This document shows positions 1-7,315 of a stretch of 64,000 bases of DNA, in pieces; the stretch's first letter is position 1, and every line of letters starts with the position of its first letter. Made by a program: the position numbers and the translations under genes. The DNA comes from Rhodoblastus acidophilus (lineage in GTDB: Bacteria; Pseudomonadota; Alphaproteobacteria; Rhizobiales; Beijerinckiaceae): assembly GCF_025961575.1 (NCBI RefSeq), contig NZ_JAOQNX010000001.1, forward strand, positions 1-64,000. Reading direction: 5' to 3'. A model generated the notes under the pieces. That model was given only the letters and a program-made list of their open reading frames with translations. It did no database searches and was not told the DNA's origin.

Positions 1-1
1 C

Positions 2-82
2 GCCTGGAACAAGCTCACCGATCTGCCAGACGTCATCACCTCAATCGGAATGCGCGACTGGGCGCATGTGGGTCAGACATGA
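2..82 (+). CDS. C-terminal end of an unidentified protein (truncated by window edge)
   Basis: An open frame enters from the left edge and ends at a TGA at 80-82. It gives 26 residues with a protein-like composition (contains AWNKLTDLPDV and MRDWAHVGQT). There is too little to assign a family. It points toward the leftward glycosyltransferase gene and ends 83 bp from that gene's stop, so the two are convergent. By position it could belong to a polysaccharide or cell-surface locus, but that is only inference. Confidence 0.55.
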   Translation, partial: AWNKLTDLPDVITSIGMRDWAHVGQT

Positions 83-165
83 GGGCCGTTAGTATCAGCC
101 CGTCAGAGCTCTTCGTTGACGCATTTTCTTCACGCGAACCGGCGCCCACTTCGCTCGAAAATGCT

Positions 166-2022
166 CTAAAACTTGAAGTTTTCCCAATAGTCGAGCGAAC
201 GCAGCTCCGGCGCGCTTTCGCGCCAGCGCCGGGCGACCGAACCGAATTTCAGCGCGAAGCGCGCCTCCGCCCGCGCCATCGCGCCCATGCAGGCGCGGAA
301 CAGGCCGCGGTCCATCTCAAAAACCTGCAGCTTGTCGGAGCCCGACTCGCAATAGGCCCAGCGCGCGAAGCGGTACAGCGCGCGCTGGTGCACGGCGCTG
401 CGGTTGGGGAACACGCAAGTCTCCTGGATCAGCGAACGCGGGCGCAGCAGATGGCCGTTGAAGCTGAGCGCGGCGACCAGGCGCCGAATCAAGCCGCGCG
501 CGCGACGCGCCGGGCGCCAGCTCCCGCCGAATTCGTCGAGCGTCGCCACGCGCGCATTGGCGTTGCGGCTGCGGTAATGCGCCATCACCCTCATATGGAC
601 CTGCTCGGGATCGTCCCGCAGCAACAGCTCGGGCCCGCGCAAAAAATCGTCCATGGCGAGGGACAACAGCGCCGCCGCGCCATATTGCTGGGTCAGCACG
701 AAGCCGCGATGCCGCTTGTGCAGCCGGCGCAGCACGCGCCAGGGCTTGAGCTTCGTCTCGGTCTGGATGCAATAGCGGATCAGCTCGTTGCGAATGTTGT
801 AATAAGCGAACCAGCCTTCGAGCTTGGCGTAATAGGGCTCGTGCCAGATGGCCACGCCGACCGGCGCGACGATCCGCCCGCCCTGCTGGACGACGCGCAC
901 GCCATATTCGACATCGTCGAGATGGACGAAACAGGGCAACGGCATGCCGAAGCGGCGGAACGCATCGACCGCGCCGCCGAAGAACCAGAACCCGTTAAAA
1001 TTGGTGCGGCTCGGCGCCAGCAGGGCGTCTTTCGCCTCCTCTGTCGTGAGGTCGCAGGGCGGCAGGCGCGCATCGACCTTTTCGAACTCGGACGGGCGCC
1101 AGAAGGCGCCGGCGTCGGCGAGACGGCAGGGGTCGAACACGTCGAGCTGCGCCCCGCCATAAAACACCTCGGGACGCGGGTCGAGCCGGAACAGATTGAT
1201 CATGCGCAGGACCGAGGCGCCGTCGATTTCGGCGTCGTCGTCCATCAGGATGATATGGCTCGCCCGTCCCGCGCGCAGCGTTTCGAGAATGCCGCGCGAA
1301 AACCCGCCGGCGCCGCCGGTGTTGCGCTGCGCGATCATTTTTATGCGCTCGCCCCATTCGGGATCGCGGGCGAGCGTCCCGGCATTGTCGATCACGGTGA
1401 CGCCGAAATCCACGTCGGCCGCGGACAGCAAGCGCTGCAACAGCGAAACGTTTCGCGAGACCTGGGTCTCGCGCTTGAACGTGCAAATGACGATTTCCGG
1501 ACGAACCGGCGGCGGCGGCGCGGCAACGATGCGCCAGCCGGCGGCGGACAGGCGCAGGCCGGCGCGATGCGCCTTCAACTCGAACCACCAGCGCCCGCGC
1601 ATCTGCTCGCTCGGCTGCAAGGCGAAGGGAATGCAGATCTCTTGGGTGTTCTCAGCCTCCACGGTCGCGGCGTGACGCAGGCGCGGCTCGCCCTCGTCGG
1701 CGCAATGCCACAGCTCGACGCGTCCCTCGCCCTGCAGCGCCAGCCGCAATTCAAGCGGACGACCGGCGAGCAGGGGCGCGAGATCGCGTTCGTAGAGCGC
1801 GGTGAAATAGCCGTCGAAGGCGACGCGGTCGCCGATTCCGAGCTGAAGATCGCCATTGGCGCAACGCCCGAACTCATGTGCGATCACGTAGAGACCACTG
1901 ATCTCGGTGCGAAACCCGAGGTCGATCGGAAAGAATTCGAAACGCTCGCCCGAAAGATTGCGGATCACCTGATCGCCCGGCGCCGTGTCCGCGCCTTCAA
2001 GGGAAAGTTGTGCGACGCCCAT
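166..2022 (-). CDS. GlfT2-like family 2 glycosyltransferase (putative galactofuranosyltransferase)
   Basis: 618 aa. It probably transfers a sugar (galactofuranose in the best-known relatives) from a UDP-sugar onto a surface glycan at the cytoplasmic membrane. The N-terminal ~170 residues form a beta-rich accessory domain. The GT-A fold follows, with the nucleotide-sugar segment QRNTGGAGG (residues 232-240), the metal-binding DDD at 261-263, the acceptor/catalytic motif HLDDVEYG at 367-374 and WHEP at 393-396. This order matches mycobacterial GlfT2. The C-terminal ~200 residues are rich in Arg and Trp. The ATG at 2022 is preceded on the mRNA by a GAGGGCGGG ribosome-binding region. No UDP-galactopyranose mutase gene is visible in the window, so the donor sugar is not proven. 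The family call is firm; the exact substrate is inferred. Confidence 0.8.
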   Translation of the reverse strand: MGVAQLSLEGADTAPGDQVIRNLSGERFEFFPIDLGFRTEISGLYVIAHEFGRCANGDLQLGIGDRVAFDGYFTALYERDLAPLLAGRPLELRLALQGEGRVELWHCADEGEPRLRHAATVEAENTQEICIPFALQPSEQMRGRWWFELKAHRAGLRLSAAGWRIVAAPPPPVRPEIVICTFKRETQVSRNVSLLQRLLSAADVDFGVTVIDNAGTLARDPEWGERIKMIAQRNTGGAGGFSRGILETLRAGRASHIILMDDDAEIDGASVLRMINLFRLDPRPEVFYGGAQLDVFDPCRLADAGAFWRPSEFEKVDARLPPCDLTTEEAKDALLAPSRTNFNGFWFFGGAVDAFRRFGMPLPCFVHLDDVEYGVRVVQQGGRIVAPVGVAIWHEPYYAKLEGWFAYYNIRNELIRYCIQTETKLKPWRVLRRLHKRHRGFVLTQQYGAAALLSLAMDDFLRGPELLLRDDPEQVHMRVMAHYRSRNANARVATLDEFGGSWRPARRARGLIRRLVAALSFNGHLLRPRSLIQETCVFPNRSAVHQRALYRFARWAYCESGSDKLQVFEMDRGLFRACMGAMARAEARFALKFGSVARRWRESAPELRSLDYWENFKF

Positions 2023-2417
2023 GGCGAACCCGCCCTCATGGAATGATGAATGGATGGCAATCCACTACTTTTGCAAAACAGCCTTGGCAAGGCGTTTCTT
2101 CGTCGCCGTCACGCCGTCTATTCAGAAAGTTGGCAAAGCGGCGGCGCAGTTATGTCGCTGATGCGACGCAACGTTCAGCTTAAGTTAAGCTCGGCAAAAC
2201 AGGGCTCCGCCAGCGCTGCCTAATATTCGACGCGATGAGCTATAGACTTTTCTAAAAAATGGCGCCTTTGAACTTAAAAGTCCGTCTCATGTCCCTGGCG
2301 GGCGCGCACGGGGACTGAGCGGCCCCAGACATCCGCGGCCCAAATGCGGGCGCAGCCGGGGTCGCCTGTTCCAGCTTCATCCCCGGCCGCCTCATCGGTT
2401 TTCTTGCGCGCAGCGCC
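2023..2417. other. Intergenic region with a 15-bp perfect palindrome
   Basis: 395 bp between phaZ and the glycosyltransferase gene, both leftward. No convincing gene is present. It contains the perfect palindrome AGCTTAAGTTAAGCT at 2177-2191 (7-bp arms, 1-bp spacer), about 155 bp upstream of the glycosyltransferase ATG. This suggests an operator. The rest is GC-rich except for an AT-rich patch near 2245-2280. Confidence 0.4.
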
Positions 2418-3686
2418 TCAGGCGGGGAACAGCCCCGCCTCTTCCACGGTCTTGTGGAAGGCGCAGACTTTCGGCGCGATATGCTTGCGGAAGCGCGAGC
2501 CGTTGAACACCCCGTAATGGCCGACATCCTGTTGCAAATGATGGTGGCGGATCTGCTCGGGGATGCTCGAGCACAGGTCCTGCGCGGCCTGGGTCTGGCC
2601 GACGCCGGAAATATCGTCCTTCTCGCCCTCGACGGTGAGCAGGCCGACGCGGCGGATCGCCTTGAGATCGACCTTTTCGCCCTTGTGGAGCATCTCGCCT
2701 TTGGGCAAAGCGTGATGCACGAAGACGGTGTCGATGGTTTGCAGATAAAACTCCGCCGTCAGGTCCATCACCGCCAGATATTCGTCATAGAATTCGCGAT
2801 GCTTTTCCGCGGAATCGCCGTCGCCTTGGACGAGATGATTGAACATGTCCAGATGAGCGTTGACGTGGCGATCGAAATTCATCGCCATGAAGCCGGAGAG
2901 CTGCAGAAAGCCGGGATAGACGTAACGGCCGACGCCCGGATAGGGGAAGGGCAGCACGTGGATGCAATTGCGCCGGAACCAGGCGGGACCGCGCTTTTCC
3001 GCGAGCTTGTTCACCGCCGTCGGGCTGCGGCGCGTGTCGATCGGCCCGCCCTTCAGCGTCATCGACGCCGGCACATGCGGGCTGTCCTCCGCCTCCAGGC
3101 GCGCCACCGCCGCCAGCACCGGCACCGACGGCTGGCACACCGCCAGCACATGGAACGGGGTTTCCTCCGCCGTGCTGAGATATTCGCAGAAGTCCGCGAC
3201 GTAATCGATGTAATCGTCGAGGTCGAATTTCCCCAGGCTCAGCGGCACGATGCGCGCGTCCACCCAGTCGGTGATATAGACGTCATGCGTCTGCAGGAAT
3301 TGCTCGACCGTGCCGCGCAGCAGCGTGGCGTAATGGCCCGACATCGGCGCGACGATCAGCAGCCGCGACTGCGGCGCCGAGCCCGCCGGCAGGTCCCTGA
3401 CGAAATGCAGCAGGTGACAGAACGGCTTGACCAGCACCACCTCCTCGGTCACGGCGACCTCCTCGCCGTTGACGAAGACGCTTTCGATGCCGAAGGCCGG
3501 CTTGCCGTAGCGTCGGGTGACGCGCTCGAACAATTCGGCTGAAGCCGCGATGTTGCGGCCCATGGGCGTATAGGCGAGGGGATTGACCGGATTCTTGAAG
3601 GTCAAACGGGTGAGGTCGGAAACCGCGCGCGCCGGCGCCAGCGCCAGCTGCGCCATTTCATAGAACTGATAGGCAAAACGATTCAT
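2418..3686 (-). CDS. phaZ: Intracellular polyhydroxyalkanoate (PHB) depolymerase
   Basis: 422 aa from the preferred ATG at 3686 (protein starts MNRFAYQFYEMAQ, as usual for the family). The frame extends upstream to 3746, but that part does not look coding. PhaZ degrades stored polyhydroxybutyrate granules in the cytoplasm. The alpha/beta-hydrolase nucleophile is cysteine, in VCQPSVP (Cys184), as in the intracellular Ralstonia PhaZa1 type rather than a serine lipase box. The rest of the triad is visible as an Asp in GEKDDIS (357/358) and His390 in DVGHYGVFNG. Length equals the family norm (about 420 aa). It is monocistronic, divergent from the metallo-hydrolase gene across 275 bp. Confidence 0.93.
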   Translation of the reverse strand: MNRFAYQFYEMAQLALAPARAVSDLTRLTFKNPVNPLAYTPMGRNIAASAELFERVTRRYGKPAFGIESVFVNGEEVAVTEEVVLVKPFCHLLHFVRDLPAGSAPQSRLLIVAPMSGHYATLLRGTVEQFLQTHDVYITDWVDARIVPLSLGKFDLDDYIDYVADFCEYLSTAEETPFHVLAVCQPSVPVLAAVARLEAEDSPHVPASMTLKGGPIDTRRSPTAVNKLAEKRGPAWFRRNCIHVLPFPYPGVGRYVYPGFLQLSGFMAMNFDRHVNAHLDMFNHLVQGDGDSAEKHREFYDEYLAVMDLTAEFYLQTIDTVFVHHALPKGEMLHKGEKVDLKAIRRVGLLTVEGEKDDISGVGQTQAAQDLCSSIPEQIRHHHLQQDVGHYGVFNGSRFRKHIAPKVCAFHKTVEEAGLFPA

Positions 3687-3961
3687 CTTCACGCTCCGAC
3701 ATGCGGGCCTGTCTCTGACCTTGGCCTTCCTCCCGCCGGCGGACATGCTTTTTCTTGTTACGCCGGGCCGAATTCAAGAACTTATGAACAAAAGGGCCCG
3801 GCGTCCACGCCCTTTCCATGAAACCAAAGCCGCAGCAGGGGCGATTTCCCCCATCAACGTCAATTTTGCCACAGGGGAAGGGGGAGAATCCGGGTCAGCC
3901 GGCATTGCGTCGCCCCGAAGCGCGGCTATGATCGCGGGTCACAGCCGGCGCGGGGGAGTTC

Positions 3962-4606
3962 ATGACGCAAATCAAGGTCGCCATCGTTCCGGTAACGCCC
4001 TTTCAGCAAAATTGCTCCCTGCTCATTTGCCAAACCAGCAACAAGGCCGCCGTGGTCGATCCCGGCGGCGACGTGCCGCTGATCCTGCGCGCCATCGAGC
4101 AGACCGGCGCGCAGGTTGAAAAAATCCTGCTCACCCACGGCCATGCCGACCACGCCGGCGGCGCCGCCGAATTGCGCGAAAAGCTCGGAACGCCCATCGA
4201 AGGCCCGCATATCGGCGACAAGTTCCTGCTCGACAAGCAGGATGTGGCCTCCGCAATGTTCGGCTTCCCCTGCCGCAATGTCACCCCTGACCGCTGGCTC
4301 GCCCATGGCGATGTGGTGAGCTTTGGCGAGGCCAGTTTCGACATCCGTCATTGCCCCGGCCACACGCCGGGAAGCGTGCTGTTCATCAACACGCCCATGA
4401 ATTTCTGCGTCGTCGGCGACGTGCTGTTCCAGGGGTCGATCGGCCGCACCGATCTGCCCGGCGGCGACCACGCGCTGTTCATGCGCTCGATCGCCGCGCA
4501 AATTCTCACGCTCGAGGATTCCATGGCCTTCATTCCCGGCCATGGACCGATGGGCGCCATTGGCGAGGAACGCCGCCACAATCCCTTCCTGCAACATTTG
4601 GCTTGA
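3962..4606 (+). CDS. MBL-fold metallo-hydrolase, glyoxalase II-like (YcbL type)
   Basis: 214 aa, a cytosolic dinuclear-metal hydrolase. The zinc ligands are all present: THGHADH (His59, His61, Asp63, His64), His134 in CPGHTPGS, Asp153 in VVGDVLF and His194 in PGHGP. The SIGRTDLPGG stretch (159-168) and the C-terminal RHNPFL are typical of the small YcbL/GloB-like group, which lacks the glutathione-binding C-terminal domain of true glyoxalase II. The substrate is therefore uncertain (thioesters such as S-lactoylglutathione are possible). The next gene (UspA-like) starts 4 bp after the stop, suggesting cotranscription. Confidence 0.85.
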   Translation: MTQIKVAIVPVTPFQQNCSLLICQTSNKAAVVDPGGDVPLILRAIEQTGAQVEKILLTHGHADHAGGAAELREKLGTPIEGPHIGDKFLLDKQDVASAMFGFPCRNVTPDRWLAHGDVVSFGEASFDIRHCPGHTPGSVLFINTPMNFCVVGDVLFQGSIGRTDLPGGDHALFMRSIAAQILTLEDSMAFIPGHGPMGAIGEERRHNPFLQHLA

Positions 4607-4610
4607 TCCC

Positions 4611-5432
4611 ATGGCATTGCGCTCGATCCTGATTCATCTCACCGCCAGCCCGCGCTGCGAGGCGCGGCTCAAGCTCACGGTCGACCTGGCGCGGCGCGCG
4701 GGCGCGCGCCTCACCGGCCTGTTTTCGCAGATCGCCGAGCCGCACCGGGTCGGCGTCGCCTCGGAATGGCCGCCAAAGGCCTATAAGGAGGCCGGCGAGA
4801 TCGCCCGCGCCACATTTTTGAACGCGACCGAGGGCGTGGACGCGCATTACCAGGACCTCAACCGCGGCGCGGAAGAGGATTTGACGCCGCAATTCGTCGA
4901 TTACGCCCGACATTTCGACCTGGTCGTCCTCGGCCAGCGCATGCCCGACAATTCGCTGATCCCGCCCGACCTGCTCGAACAGATCATCGTGCAATCCGGC
5001 CGCCCCGCGCTGATCGTCCCCTATGCCGGCGGCTTCGACAGCGTCGGCGCGCGGCCGGTGTTCGCCTGGTCGGATTCGCGCTGCTCCGCCCGCGCCTTCA
5101 GCGACGCGGTCCCGCTGGTCGCCCCCGGGGCCGAACCGCTGATCGTCAGCCTGTCCAAGGCCGGCGACGAGCAGGGTCTCGCCTATCGCAAGCAATCGCT
5201 GGCGCTCGCCGCCGCCCATCTCGACGCCCACGGCCTGAAGGCGAGGACCGAGCAGATCACCCTCGGCGAGATCGGGCTGATGGACGCGCTGCTCAACCGC
5301 TCCGCGGACCATGGCGCGGACCTGCTGGTGGTGGGCGCCTTTGGCGGGTTCCGCTATCCGCTGTTCGCGCGCGGCAGCGGCTCGCGCTACCTGCTCAAGC
5401 ACATGACGGCGCCGACGCTGTTCTCGCACTGA
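4611..5432 (+). CDS. Universal stress protein, tandem UspA-like domains
   Basis: 273 aa from the ATG at 4611 (MALRSILIHLTASPRC), 4 bp after the preceding stop; the frame upstream overlaps the hydrolase gene and is not used. There are two Usp-like alpha/beta domains. The first (residues 1-140) ends in DLVVLGQRMPD and a LIVPYAGG strand. The second (145-273) ends with the nucleotide-binding signature GAFGGFRYPLFARGSGS and TAPTLFSH, the G-x2-G-x9-G-S pattern of ATP-binding Usp proteins. The role is in stress or starvation survival; no specific partner is indicated. A dispersed palindromic repeat follows the stop. Confidence 0.85.
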   Translation: MALRSILIHLTASPRCEARLKLTVDLARRAGARLTGLFSQIAEPHRVGVASEWPPKAYKEAGEIARATFLNATEGVDAHYQDLNRGAEEDLTPQFVDYARHFDLVVLGQRMPDNSLIPPDLLEQIIVQSGRPALIVPYAGGFDSVGARPVFAWSDSRCSARAFSDAVPLVAPGAEPLIVSLSKAGDEQGLAYRKQSLALAAAHLDAHGLKARTEQITLGEIGLMDALLNRSADHGADLLVVGAFGGFRYPLFARGSGSRYLLKHMTAPTLFSH

Positions 5433-5481
5433 GCCGTTCCAGCGGCGATATCCCGATATAACACGATGCTGGGCGTATCTT

Positions 5482-5553
5482 CCTTCTCCCCTTGCAGGAG
5501 AAGGTGGCGCGCGAAAGCGCGCCGGATGAGGGGTTCAGCCGCGAGATGAGGGG
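5482..5553. repeat. Dispersed palindromic repeat, family A (copy 1)
   Basis: CTTCTCCCCTTGCAGGAGAAG is a hairpin, followed by GGCGCGCGAAAGCGCGCC, a second hairpin, then GGATGAGGGGTT. The terminal GATGAGGGGTT is duplicated again at about 5544-5554 and abuts the phyR stop codon. The same unit recurs at 53050-53103 and, degenerate, near 34816-34860. It sits between convergent genes and may also act as a terminator. Confidence 0.75.
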
Positions 5554-6351
5554 TTAAGCCGACCGCCGCTGCGCCGGCCGCGCCTGTTCGGCGAAGAACA
5601 GGGCCTGGCTGACCAAAGCCTTCACCGTCTCCGCGCGAAACGGTTTTGAGATCAGAAAAGTCGGCTCCGGCCGCTCGCCGGTGAGCAGGCTTTCGGGAAA
5701 GGCGGTGATGAAAATCACCGGCGTGGCGCAGCTCTCCAGAATTTCGTTCACGGCCTCCAGGCCCGAACTGCCGTCGGCGAGACGCACGTCGGCGAGCACC
5801 AGCCCGGGATTCTCGGCCTGCGCCAACGCCACCGCCTCGCTGTGGGTGCGCGCCGGCCCCACCACCTGATGGCCGAGGCTGGAGACGATCGCTTCAAGGT
5901 CCATGGCGATCATCGGCTCGTCCTCGATGATCGCGACTTTCGCCGCCACCTGCGCGGACAGCGCGCGGCCGACCTCGCCGATCAGCGCGACAACCTTTTC
6001 CTTGGGAATATCGAGGATGCGCGCCGCCTGTCCCGGCGTGAACTCTTCGACCGCCGTCAGCAAAAAAACCTGTCGCGCCACCGGCCCCAGCGCCTCGATG
6101 CGGCGGTCGGGCGCGGCCAATGACGGTTCGGACGCAACCGATGCCGGCTTGCGCGCGTTCCAGACCAGCGAGAACAGCCGAAAACATTCCTCGCGCCCGT
6201 CGGCCTGCGGATCGAACAGGCGGGGCGTCGCCACCAGACGCTCCAGCATGGCTTCGACCGCCGCGTCGCCCGCAGCCTGCGAACCCGTCAGCGCTCGCGC
6301 GAATCGCCTCAAGTGAGGCATTTGCTCGAAAATTACCTTGGCCGCCGACAT
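5554..6351 (-). CDS. phyR: PhyR, general stress response regulator (anti-anti-sigma factor)
   Basis: 265 aa from the ATG at 6351 (MSAAKVIFEQ). The N-terminal ~130 residues are a sigma-like domain that binds NepR after phosphorylation, releasing EcfG. The C-terminal receiver carries acidic EDEP at 143-146, phospho-acceptor Asp188 in VLADVRLADG, Thr216 in FITAFPE and Lys236 in LISKPFR. FITAFPE plus the conserved Lys-Pro-Phe identifies the FAT-GUY receiver class typical of PhyR. It is divergent from nepR-ecfG across a 163-bp gap holding an EcfG promoter, the standard alphaproteobacterial arrangement. No PhyK-type kinase is present in the window. Confidence 0.95.
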   Translation of the reverse strand: MSAAKVIFEQMPHLRRFARALTGSQAAGDAAVEAMLERLVATPRLFDPQADGREECFRLFSLVWNARKPASVASEPSLAAPDRRIEALGPVARQVFLLTAVEEFTPGQAARILDIPKEKVVALIGEVGRALSAQVAAKVAIIEDEPMIAMDLEAIVSSLGHQVVGPARTHSEAVALAQAENPGLVLADVRLADGSSGLEAVNEILESCATPVIFITAFPESLLTGERPEPTFLISKPFRAETVKALVSQALFFAEQARPAQRRSA

Positions 6352-6438
6352 TCCGAGTCCTCTGCCCTCGAAAGGACAATACACCAATACAGGCGACGAG
6401 ATATAGGTTAGACTGCGTCACCCCGCTAGCGCGCGCCC

Positions 6439-6463
6439 GGAACGAATTGGCGCCGGGCGCGTT
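6439..6463 (+). promoter_or_regulatory. EcfG-type promoter for nepR-ecfG (near-symmetric, may also fire toward phyR)
   Basis: GGAAC at 6439-6443 and CGTT at 6460-6463 are separated by 16 bp, matching the published EcfG consensus GGAAC-N16/17-CGTT. It lies about 50 bp upstream of the nepR ATG. The opposite strand reads AGAAC-N16-CGTT over nearly the same bases (6441-6465), one mismatch from consensus and facing phyR. This implies autoregulation of the whole stress module. Confidence 0.85.
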
Positions 6464-6514
6464 CTGCACACAAGCCTTTCGCGACGCTCAAGTCGCAAAA
6501 CCGACGCTCGGCCC

Positions 6515-6718
6515 ATGACGGACAACAGCAACAACAACCGCGCGGACATCGGCCTGGAGCCGCTGCTGCAGGCTCACATCGGCCGCAAGCTTCGGGAATT
6601 CTACGATTCCGCCGTGCGCGAACCGGTGCCGGACCGTTTCAAGCTGCTTCTGGACCAGCTTGAGAATGGCGAGCTTGAAAGCGTCGGACACGAGGACGAG
6701 GGCAACGACCCCGCATGA
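6515..6718 (+). CDS. nepR: NepR, anti-sigma factor of EcfG
   Basis: 67 aa, a small cytoplasmic two-helix anti-sigma factor. The conserved core IGRKLREFYDSAVREPVPDRF occupies residues 22-42, just as in other NepR proteins, with variable polar tails on both sides. It sequesters EcfG until phosphorylated PhyR binds it. The ecfG ATG overlaps the nepR stop (ATGA at 6715-6718), so translation is coupled. This gene is shorter than many annotation cut-offs, but synteny and core motif make it secure. Confidence 0.93.
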   Translation: MTDNSNNNRADIGLEPLLQAHIGRKLREFYDSAVREPVPDRFKLLLDQLENGELESVGHEDEGNDPA

Positions 6719-7245
6719 ATCACAGCAAGGCGCCCGGCCTGAAAGAGCAGCTGCTGGCGGAGATTCCGTCCCTGCGCGCCTTCGCCTTGTCCCTGTCGGG
6801 GATCGCTGACCGCGCCGACGATCTGGTGCAGGACACGCTGGTCAAGGCCTGGGCCAACGCCGATTCGTTCACCCATGGCACCAATATGCGCGCCTGGCTG
6901 TTCACCATCATGCGCAACACCTTCTTCAGCCAGTACCGCAAGGCGCGGCGCGAGGTTCAGGATGTCGACGGCGAGGCGGCGGCGCGGCTGGTGGCCATGC
7001 CCGACCAGATGTCGCATCTCGATTTCACCGATTTCAAAGCCGAACTCGACCAGTTGCCCGCCGACCAGCGCGAAGCCCTGGTCTTGATTGGCGCCTCCGG
7101 CTTTTCCTATGAGGAGGCCGCCGAGATCTGCGGCGTCGCCGTCGGCACCATCAAAAGCCGCGTCAACCGCGCCAGGCGCCGCCTGATCGAGCGGCTGGCC
7201 TTGCAAAGCGAGGGCGAACCCGCCCCGGACGTCTCGAAAGCGTGA
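6715..7245 (+). CDS. ecfG: EcfG family RNA polymerase sigma factor
   Basis: 176 aa ECF sigma factor. Region 2 lies at about residues 12-78 (RADDLVQDTLVKAW, then MRAWLFTIMRNTFF for -10 recognition). Region 4 lies at about 108-162 (LPADQREALVLIGASGFSY, then the helix-turn-helix AAEICGVAVGTIKSRVNRARR). It belongs to the ECF15 group by context with phyR and nepR. It directs general stress transcription from GGAAC/CGTT promoters such as the one just upstream. ATGA overlap with nepR. Confidence 0.95.
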   Translation: MNHSKAPGLKEQLLAEIPSLRAFALSLSGIADRADDLVQDTLVKAWANADSFTHGTNMRAWLFTIMRNTFFSQYRKARREVQDVDGEAAARLVAMPDQMSHLDFTDFKAELDQLPADQREALVLIGASGFSYEEAAEICGVAVGTIKSRVNRARRRLIERLALQSEGEPAPDVSKA

Positions 7246-7315
7246 ACGCAGGATGCGCTTGCCGATCGGCCAGCGCAGGGAAATAATGGCGCGCTTTTCC
7301 TGAAAGGGAGCGTCC

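Noticed and set aside
79-2046. 655-aa rightward open frame opposite the glycosyltransferase
   Set aside because: It has no recognisable domain and mirrors the third-position GC bias of the real leftward gene.
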